DNA of 19,321 nt from Acanthaster planci (Eukaryota > Echinodermata > Asteroidea > Valvatida > Acanthasteridae), in NCBI RefSeq assembly GCF_001949145.1, contig NW_019091421.1, positions 267,590 through 286,910 on the forward strand, in the 5' to 3' direction. Of the stretch, positions 9,201 to 15,604 are shown in pieces. The translations under genes were made by a program, and so were the position numbers. Each line of letters starts with the position of its first letter. Position 1 is the first letter of the stretch. The notes beneath the pieces are model-generated. The model did not search any database. It had not been told where the DNA came from and saw only the letters and a program-made list of their open reading frames with translations.

Positions 9201-11998
9201 CAGTTGATGACACTTGTGATATCAAAAAAGTATTACGAATCAGCACGCGCAGAATTGCGTTTGACAGAGCTTGAAATGAATAACGGCCAGTTTTGCCTTG
9301 CCGTATACCTCGGTCATCGTGTTTTTTTGGCAGAATCATCCATATGTCCATTAATTAAAGCCACTACCGTCCTTAAGTTCAGTTGACTTAGTGCACATGC
9401 AAGCCCAGTTGGTTGCCCTAAAATCTCACTAAATCATTACTCATGCACAGTCTATATGTACAGTACATGTACATGGCTACATGCACGGTACGTACGTCGG
9501 GAGTGTGCTGATACTTCAAGCAGTAACTTCAAGCAGTAACTCTTGCTACAGAAATAGATTATATAGATGTTTGTATTATCCACAATACAACGTCGTACTT
9601 TGGTACTCTATAAGTCTTAGTGTTTGCTTTTGCAATGACAGATCACACCTTGTTTCCGTTTGTAGGCATTTTGGAGGGAGGATGGTTTATCAGGAGAGAT
9701 TGTCAGCAATGGGGGTAAGCCGACTATTGAAGGTCTCAGCTCAGGCCCTCTCCAGTTGACGTTTGACGCTACGTCGCCCAAAGGCAGTCCAGCCCTTGTG
9801 GGATTTTATGCCAACGGCAGAGAGTGGAGCAACATCGACGTAAGTTTTAATAGTAAGATTAAGTAAAAAATTAAGATTAAGTAAAAAAAGCAAAGATTTG
9901 AGTGAGCAGGCTGAGAAATAATGCAGGTGCTTTGAAAAGTGTGGTGGTTCCATTTTGTTGGCAGTGTTGAAGTTTGGAAATTCAGGTTTTCCGGTTGTTT
10001 TTTCCCCTGATTTGTATGCCTTGATCTTCAGAGTTGAAATGTGAAAGAATTTCAATGGGCTTTTTTGAAAAAAAGATTGCATGTCACTTTTCTGTGTATC
10101 AGCCAGAGGTCAGGAAAGCCGCCATACTAGATGCCTTAGCTGAGTTCTTGGGACCCAAAGCCAAGGAGCCACTAGACTACAAGGAAAAGGTGAGCTTCAC
10201 TGGCAGTTCATGAAGGCTGATGGACTGGATTCCAATCTGGCCCATTCTATTAATACTTGGTTACCTATGCTGAGGTGCATCTTAATGTTCTGGCTGTACT
10301 TAGAGAAGCCTGAGACTATCAGCTACAGCCATTTCTGCTAGAGGTATGATATACTGTCAGCCGCAGCCATAACTTTTGTACACAGCCTCACATCGGCTAC
10401 GTAGAACAGACTTGTTAAGGTCAGCAAGTTTTCTCAACAATGTTCTGCCAGTTTTTGTAACCAACTCCTTAATGTTTGTAGGTCTTGGTGCGGCAGTTTT
10501 GGTTCTTGTTAGTATTAAAATCAGGCATGTGCCATTTTACTCTTTACATCTGAGACGCATAAACACATGTACCTTAATTTGCCAATATCTGCAATTCCAT
10601 ATTACTACATCCCTGAATTTCCTTTGATCAACATACATGCTTTTGGATTTCATATTTTAAGATGTTGTTGTCCCAGTGAACAGCCCGATATCTCCAAATT
10701 TAACAATTCCTTTTCTTTCTGACTTCCCTTTGTAAGGACTGGGCTCTAGAACCTTTCAATGGCGGCTGTCCTGTCAATGTCATGACCCCAGGAGCAATGA
10801 CTTACTTCCATGGAGGCCTCCGAATGCCATTTGACAGGTAAAATATCTCATCAAGTATGTAATCACTTTATCTGCTTCGGGCAGAAGCACCCCTCATCAG
10901 TTCAAAGAGCCTCATTGGTTGGGAGCATTCTTTTTGTTGATAGCGATGTGACTGGAATGCTTACGTTTCCTAGTCATTCATGAACCAGTATTGCACTCTT
11001 AGTACTAAAGGAGCCTCTGTTGCTTAGGAAATAGCGCCCTCTTTTGGTCCAGCTTGAAGCCTATAGGGGCAAGCTTAAATATAAACTCTTGTTTCACAAC
11101 CGATCAGCTTCTTATCAATGTGCAAGCTTGCTAGAAAAACAAGTAGTAACTACTGCTGTGAAGCCCCATCATCACTTCATTTTGCTGTTGTTGCGTCGCA
11201 CCACGTTTATGGACTATGCCACGATGCGCAAATAATTTCATGTCATTGGTTCCCTCAGTACTGAATTACTAAAAAAGGCTATTAGTAATCAGTGATGCAG
11301 CGGTGGGACAGGTGTAGCCTGTAGATCTAAAGGGAGTGCATTGCCTAAGGCCAACCAACAGGCAACACCACTGGAAAATTGTGGTAGATAAAGTAAGGCT
11401 GCCTCTGAATTTCTTAGCTACTCCAGTTGGTCGTGGGTTATGGACTTAGTTGGCAGTCAACAGCTACCCTTAGGCTTGCCTTGCTTCTGGCCATAGCCAA
11501 ATTTATTTGGTTGAGGCCTAATAGCTGCTTCATACAAAAAAGAACACAAATACGAAATTGTGACCTTGGGTCAAATATTTGTGTTGGGAATTTGCAAAAT
11601 CGAATACATTTCAGCTTAAAGGAATTTTTTGGGAAAATTTTCATGATGTCAAATTCATGTTGCTTCCACGTTTGCTTGAAAAATGAACCAGCCTCAAGCC
11701 ACTTCATTCTCCAACATCTTCTCCCCTTCCCAGGGTGCACTGGGCCGGCACCGAGTCAGCCACCCATCACTGCGGCTACCTGAGCGGAGCGGTGCAGTCC
11801 GGAATGCGTGCCGCCAACGAGGTCCTGCGCCGTCTGGACCCTCAACACATCCGGGACGAAATCCTGGCTGCGCTGGATGGCCGGCGGCACTACAAGGAGG
11901 AAGAGGTCAAGGAGACGTGGGGGTGGGCATCACTCGGGGGCATGATAGGGGTGGCTGCCTTGGCAGCATTGGTGGTCAGAAGACTTTGGTACGACTGA
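3086..11998 (+). CDS. Gene A: monoamine-oxidase-like FAD amine oxidase (5' exons not seen), spliced span
   Basis: Nine exons join in one continuous frame to give 452 residues and a TGA at 11996-11998: 3086-3260, 5585-5699, 6294-6451, 7828-8008, 8985-9085, 9666-9839, 10103-10189, 10737-10837 and 11734-11998. In order the product has TQYHIMWL, the substrate-domain segment, FFFHYVGSAG, a second FAD-domain segment with GGAQQM and TSRYVIVATP, TYKTAFW, FNGGCPVNV (the Cys at residue 342 of this segment aligns with the FAD-linked Cys397 of MAO-B), WAGTESATHHCGYLSGAVQSG, and a C-terminal membrane helix followed by RRLWYD. Family members oxidatively deaminate amines with O2, giving aldehyde, ammonia and H2O2. 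About 79 N-terminal codons with the dinucleotide-binding motif are missing from view. Two active-site positions differ from MAO-A/B (see findings), so substrate is uncertain. Family assignment is firm; the exact enzyme is not. Confidence 0.93.
3443..5138 (+). pseudogene. Decayed reverse transcriptase of the non-LTR element
   Basis: Recognisable RT blocks in order: AAGLDGIAPRLLK, RISPLHKEGD, NNYRPVSVL, NQSGFRPVYST, FLDLKKAF, GVSQGSTLGPFLFILYIND, the catalytic LYADDT (about 4311-4328), LNTSKTKSMLFG, YLGVLLDPSLTWNQHI, then the thumb region HFDYCDAVWG and a C-terminal domain ending ...TYTSLLF before TAA at 5136. Two lesions break it. A frameshift lies in or near the T8 run at 4029-4036, with frame 2 before and frame 3 after. 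An in-frame TAG stands at 4677-4679 between the YLGV and HFDYC blocks. The usual GVPQGS reads GVSQGS here. It would have copied element RNA by target-primed reverse transcription. With the missing 5' end, it is a dead copy. Confidence 0.9.
5335..5371 (+). other. 3'-end nested hairpin of the retrotransposon
   Basis: TCAGTG (5343-5348), a 3-nt TTT loop and CACTGA (5352-5357) form an inner stem. CCTGGAAA (5335-5342) pairs imperfectly with TTTCCCCAGG (5362-5371) as an outer stem. It sits about 13 bp before the short microsatellite tail, where CR1/L2-group elements carry the structure recognised by their reverse transcriptase. The pairing is seen directly; the role is inferred from the group. Confidence 0.6.
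5585..5699 (+). CDS. Gene A exon 4
   Basis: The acceptor ttttgtacag precedes TDKIAASIPEGNPM...; the donor gtaagt follows. 115 bp, ending in phase 1, identical in length and phase to gene B exon 4 (17644-17758). It encodes part of the helical substrate-domain insert, which diverges most between MAO relatives. Confidence 0.9.
6294..6451 (+). CDS. Gene A exon 5
   Basis: Preceded by a pyrimidine-rich tract and acceptor actgtag, followed by gtaacc. 158 bp, phase 1 in and phase 0 out, matching gene B exon 5 exactly. It encodes EARDAIDIAVNQILG...LSALFFFHYVGSAGN...FKIK, aligning with the MAO stretch that contains SALWFLWYVKQCGG and leads into the GG(S/A)GQ motif. Confidence 0.92.
7828..8008 (+). CDS. 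Gene A exon 6
   Basis: Acceptor tgtttctag, donor gtaagt, 181 bp, phase 0 to phase 1. It encodes GGAQQMSTILAERIG... then a short strand-rich section to FTSRYVIVATPLHCS, equivalent to GGSGQVSERIM...AKYVISAIPPTLG of MAO. The GG at the start and the IVATP strand belong to the returning FAD-binding fold. Confidence 0.92.
8178..8871. mobile_element. hAT-like MITE in gene A intron 6 (about 0.7 kb)
   Basis: Left end caagtgttctccacag (8178-8193) and right end cgtggagaacactg (to 8871) are inverted repeats. Next to the right end, tagcagggcggtgag and gtggggcggc blocks match the fragment at 2630-2704. The interior has a repeated aactaggaaa motif and no transposase. No exact 8-bp target duplication flanks it, so either the ends are slightly eroded or the left boundary is off by a base or two. 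Confidence 0.5.
8985..9085 (+). CDS. Gene A exon 7
   Basis: Acceptor ttgtttacag, donor gtaagt, 101 bp, phase 1 to phase 0. It encodes (T)DIGYTPVLPLERISLASH... ending TYKT, matching MAO from GMKIHFNPPLP to YYKE. The aspartate encoded at 8987-8989 falls where MAO-A/B have the flavin-facing lysine (Lys296 in MAO-B) in a gapless alignment. Confidence 0.9.
9666..9839 (+). CDS. Gene A exon 8
   Basis: Acceptor ccgtttgtag, donor gtaagt, 174 bp, phase 0 both ends. It encodes AFWREDGLSGEIVSNGG... to ALVGFYANGREWSNID, matching MAO EPFWRKKDYCGTM...AAIMGFILAHKA. Downstream of the donor lies a tandem copy of aagattaagtaaaaaa (about 9850-9888). Confidence 0.93.
10103..10189 (+). CDS. Gene A exon 9
   Basis: Acceptor gtgtatcag, donor gtgagc, 87 bp, phase 0. 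It encodes PEVRKAAILDALAEFLG...PLDYKEK, equivalent to the MAO helix [29 protein letters not shown]. Confidence 0.92.
10737..10837 (+). CDS. Gene A exon 10, flavin-attachment segment
   Basis: Acceptor cctttgtaag, donor gtaaaa, 101 bp, phase 0 to 2. It encodes DWALEPFNGGCPVNVMTPGA... GLRMPFDR. The Cys codon at 10767-10769 sits in GGC, where MAO-A/B hold the cysteine joined to the 8-alpha carbon of FAD. The next residue is Pro rather than the Tyr of the MAO aromatic cage. Confidence 0.93.
11734..11998 (+). CDS. Gene A exon 11, terminal coding exon with tail anchor
   Basis: Acceptor ccccttcccag, then VHWAGTESATHHCGYLSGAVQSG, the conserved C-terminal FAD-contact motif of flavin amine oxidases. 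GY keeps the second aromatic-cage tyrosine (Tyr435 in MAO-B). A charged linker rich in Lys, Glu and Arg follows, then a hydrophobic helix of about 20 residues (WGWASLGGMIGVAALAALVV) and RRLWYD before TGA. A single C-terminal helix with flanking arginines is the arrangement of tail-anchored MAO at the mitochondrial outer membrane; that location is inferred. This exon is clearly more GC-rich than its surroundings. Confidence 0.95.
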
Positions 11999-13890
11999 TG
12001 CTGCAATGGGACGATTCATACGCTATCCTTGGACTAGGAGTGTAACAGCTTCCGGCATCAAGACGGAAGGACCACATGGATTTTGGTGATTGTTATCCAG
12101 CATTTCATTAAATGATCATCTGTTCCAATTGCCATTGCATACCATGCAGTAGAATATCCATCAGGGGAGGTAATTTGTTCCTCCCCCCCTCCCCTTAGAC
12201 ATCTTGCCCATTTTTTTTCAGGAAATGAAATTGCCAACACTTCAGAAACAGAACTAGCACCTCCCTTTTGAGAGGGAGGGATCTTACTTAGATAGGGAAA
12301 AAATTGGGCAATGGTTCCCAAGTTTTCATGCCACATTCCCAGGACTAAAAACGTGGCTATGCCACTGATACCCATGCTTCACTCTAATATGCATTACTGT
12401 TGGTGCAGTGCATAGATAGATTAGAGATCTTGCCGTTTGCCTAACTTTGAAAGCAAAAAGAAGCAACTTTTATTTCACCTTGTCCATGAATGTTCATTAT
12501 TTATAACTTTTATATTAATTGCACTCATTGCATATCAAGAAAGATTAGATTCACACCGATAGATGTATATACTAAATAGCAAACCAGGGAAATATCCTTG
12601 TCCATATATCAGCAATTGTTATATTTTCATCAAAATAGAGGGTTGTATGTTGTGCACATTTTTTGACCATTTACATTCGAAGAACTGGTTTGAGTGATGA
12701 CTGTAGTTAACCACTGTTTGACCAAGTAACATTTTTCAGGTTGCTATGTATGTGTGTGTGTATTGAGTGCATACCTGGATTCATGTATATCAGCTTGTGT
12801 AATGTGTATGCTCAGTGCTTTTTTGAGGAGAATTTTTTGGGCCAAGGATTTGCAATAAGGTGTGGGGATTGGAGTAAGTTTTTGTCGGGGAGAGCAAATT
12901 GATGTTGTGGTAATGATTTGAGATTTAGAAAGTGAAATCTAGAAAGAAATGAGGGTAAATATCTGAGTAAAAAGATCTTTTTACACCTCCCTTCACAGTA
13001 AGGACTTCATTGATACTTGTCCTTCTAAAACAAAATGTAAAAATCACACATTTTTGTCAAACACCCAATTTTTTTGACAAATCTGTCTTGGAACCAGTTT
13101 CCACTTATTGGCCAAGCCTATTGTTATCAACTCAAATGAAATAATTTTATTTTAAATTACAAATGCAGGCATACTTAAAAGCTTCAGACACTGATTGATT
13201 TTTTTTTTACGGTAAAACAGAAAATGCTTTGGTGGTGCTCAGAGTTGTCAATCAAAGAGTGACCTTTTCCTGAATTCAACCAATTCCTGTTCATTGGTAT
13301 TTGTGGTGCTCACCATTTGTTAAATAGGTACAATTAGTCATCAAGTTATCAGTCTACCTTCTACTCTTTGTTTACTGTCCAAAATTTGGAATACCCTCCG
13401 GTTCTTTGTCAAAAGAGATTTGTACTACCACAAACCTCTTTACCCAAATGTATTTTCATCTTTATATTGCATGTACCTGTCATTTATGTATAAATACTTT
13501 GCATACATACAAACTTATTAAATATCATGATCCTTTAAAATTGTTCTGCTGCTGTTAATGCATTGGGTATCTGTCTGAATGATATTACATGTAGTAATAA
13601 TTTATTATAAACGTAGCATTTTATATTTAAATGCTTCTTGCATCAAGGTTGAGGGACCAACCTTCACAAGGTTTCAAAACTACATGTGTATAAAAATACA
13701 AAAGATGCATAAAAAATGATTTTCACAAATTAAAAATAATGTCTCTTTAAGAGAAAGTCTTTAAGGTGTGATTAAAACAACACACATTTATTAATGCTGC
13801 ATGTGATGTCTCATTTTACTGTTGCCGTGTGACAGTTAAATCATTGTACCTCTGTTTTCCAAATAAAGGAAATATATGCCATCCCTGAGA
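11999..13890 (+). other. Presumed 3' UTR of gene A and flanking DNA; no gene seen
   Basis: No coding exon is recognisable. The stretch is AT-rich with a short (TG) run near 12749, C-rich patches around 12180-12190 and several weak poly(A) hexamers (for example ATTAAA at 12107). It is annotated as UTR only because the next strong poly(A) signal in the sense direction lies at 13862. The true 3' end could be earlier. Confidence 0.4.
13862..13867 (+). terminator. Candidate poly(A) signal for gene A
   Basis: Canonical AATAAA, followed about 45-75 bp later by a GT/T-rich stretch (ttttgttgtcagtctgtctc) suited to cleavage-factor binding. A second AATAAA lies at 13949. Earlier variants exist, so this is the best of several candidates. 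Confidence 0.45.
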
Positions 13891-14159
13891 TGAGAGAAAT
13901 GGGAACACAGTTTTGTTGTCAGTCTGTCTCTTGTTTTACATGCAGTTAAATAAATTTTGAGGTGGCCATGTGCTCTGGGAAAGTATTTCAAAGTTCTTAT
14001 TACTAATAATTGTTTCTTGGATAAAGGACAGAACAAAGGGATTGAAACTATTTATGAGATTGGATTTTTGTCAAAACAACAGCTGGAAAAATCGATGTGG
14101 GTGTGAGGGCCTGGGGATAGCGTCAGGTGCATGAGTCCAGAGGTGAGGTTAGGTAAAAA

Positions 14160-14300
14160 CACGTGAGTTCACACATTTTTTACATACGACACGACGGCGC
14201 GAGCGCGAGATCGGCGCAGGTGCGCTGCATGCTGGGCCCGTCGGGTCCAGCAAACTAGTGCTCGCCGTACATTTCACTTGGGCGGTACCGAGTCCAAGGT
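14160..14300 (+). promoter_or_regulatory. CpG-rich promoter region of gene B
   Basis: A sharp rise in G+C and CpG within AT-rich DNA, with cgacggcgcgagcgcgag, a palindrome-like gcgcaggtgcgc resembling an NRF-1 site, and gcatgctggg resembling part of a ZNF143-type site. No TATA box is evident. It lies directly upstream of a spliceable leader, consistent with a TATA-less promoter. Factor names are by motif resemblance only. Confidence 0.5.
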
Positions 14301-14389
14301 CCAAGTTAGGCTAGTTGAAGCCGAGCTGGCTCTGAATTTCTTCCAATTTCATTTCCCTAGAAGTTGAAGCGGAAGTTCGACGTGTTAAG
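14240..14389 (+). other. Gene B noncoding exon 1 (5' boundary approximate)
   Basis: Ends at cgtgttaag before the strong donor gtgaga at 14390. It can splice to the acceptor cactttatag at 15427, giving a leader that enters the coding exon 26 bp before the ATG. The transcription start is not defined by sequence; the left boundary is a guess placed inside the CpG-rich patch. Confidence 0.45.
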
Positions 14390-14525
14390 GTGAGATTTGC
14401 GGGAAACACTGGAATGATTTTAGGCCCAGACCTACTTGTGTCTGAGACACAGCAGTTCAGCAGTCATGTTTAGACGAGTTGGATCGATAGCGTTAAGCTT
14501 CGGTTATCATATACCCAGCAAGAAA

Positions 14526-14526
14526 N
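14526..14526. other. Assembly join (single N)
   Basis: One undetermined base in the first intron of gene B. Sequence on either side is not obviously duplicated. Confidence 0.9.
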
Positions 14527-14768
14527 GTCTCATACCTTGCTGCATATGGGTTATTAAGTGTCCTTGCCATAGCTGCTGTGGTATTGCCGACTGCCGGGCA
14601 CTGATTTATTACTTTGAATATTTAAAATCTGAAGATAATCTTTTTACGTAAGCCTGTTATCACTAAACAAAAAATTTAAAAGTCAAATAATATTTGGCAA
14701 TATTGCAGTTTCAAAATCCGCCGAAACGAACTCGTACATTACAGGGAGTTTTCGCTGGAGTTTGCCTG

Positions 14769-14782
14769 CTTGCCATAGCAAC
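14769..14782. promoter_or_regulatory. RFX/X-box-like inverted repeat in gene B intron 1
   Basis: cttgccatagcaac is one base from an ideal X-box (GTTGCCATRGCAAC), the site bound by RFX factors that control ciliary and other genes. It lies about 380 bp downstream of the exon 1 donor. Single short motifs occur by chance, so function is not established. Confidence 0.35.
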
Positions 14783-14879
14783 ATCTACATGTATCTGATT
14801 GTGATCATACACGTCATACTTACTAGTTTAAAACCCCAAATGTGAGTTCTTTACATTTCCTCATTCTATTCAAGTCACT

Positions 14880-15215
14880 CACCAGTTATCAATTTTATCA
14901 GATTTTGAGTCTATAATAAATAATTGTGAAATTGTAATAATGGTTTTCGAATCTGTAATCATGAATTGCCAACATGTACTAATGGATTTGAATTATACTA
15001 GTTACAGATTGTGAATTCATTATTAATGCGTTTTGAATCCTTAATAACAGATTGCTAATCCATAATAATGGGTTTACGCTGGTGAATCAAAAATAAGGGA
15101 TGGGAAATCCATAGTAATGGATTGGCAATCTGTTAGAATTGATTTTGAATCCATTATATGTAATGAAATCTGAATCCTTAAACAGTGGATTGTGAATAAA
15201 ATCCATAATACAGAT
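14880..15215. repeat. Degenerate tandem/inverted repeat of aatccattaataatggatt type
   Basis: Variants of gattgnnaatcc, aataatggattg and ttttgaatccattat recur about every 20-45 bp across some 330 bp, in both orientations. The core AATCCATTA/TAATGGATT is self-complementary. Units are strongly diverged. No gene lies here; it is inside gene B intron 1. Confidence 0.65.
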
Positions 15216-15438
15216 TGCCCTGCTTTTAATATTTATTTATTTATTTTAGGGGTTGATGCTTATGGGCTCTTGTATTTGTTGGCGTAGTAACATTAGTTTT
15301 TAGACTTTGATGCAAGACCTAGACCTAACCCAAGAACAGATTCAGATACAGCCATCATAGTATGGCAATGAAGAAATTTGTGAATTTGCTGTGCCATCCT
15401 AAAAGCAGGGTTTCTTTCACTTTATAGAACAGGGTCAA

Positions 15439-15444
15439 ATGTAG
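15439..15444 (+). promoter_or_regulatory. Start-stop upstream ORF (ATGTAG) in the gene B leader
   Basis: An ATG immediately followed by TAG lies 9 bases before the main start codon, in the exon that begins at 15428. Its context (C at -3, T at +4) is weak, whereas the main ATG has A at -3 and G at +4. Start-stop elements can stall ribosomes and reduce translation of the main frame. Confidence 0.5.
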
Positions 15445-15453
15445 GTTTTGAAG

Positions 15454-15604
15454 ATGGAGGCCAGCTTTTCACTCAATCCGATCTCCAAGTCATCAGCAGA
15501 CTGGGATGTGCTCGTGATAGGAGCTGGGGTAGCTGGATTGACCACTGCCTACAGACTTCTGCAAGAGAAAGCAGACTGCAGAGTGCTTGTTCTTGAAGCC
15601 AAAG
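15454..15604 (+). CDS. Gene B exon with start codon (coding exon 1)
   Basis: Exon begins at 15428 after cactttatag; coding starts at the ATG at 15454 and stops before gtagaa in phase 1. It encodes MEASFSL... GAGVAGLTTAYRLL... VLVLEAK, the beta-alpha-beta FAD-binding unit. No mitochondrial targeting or secretory signal is evident at the N-terminus, as in MAO. Confidence 0.95.

Noticed and set aside
9741-10082. 113-codon minus-strand frame
   Set aside because: Antisense shadow of gene A exon 8 plus intron sequence; the plus-strand exon is well supported by family motifs and splice sites.
11683-12045. 120-codon plus-strand frame across gene A's last exon
   Set aside because: Alternative frame of the GC-rich terminal exon; the true frame ends in WAGTESAT and the membrane tail.
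14436-14651. Open frame around the second N in gene B intron 1
   Set aside because: Crosses an undetermined base, has no conserved motif and lies between a clear donor and acceptor.
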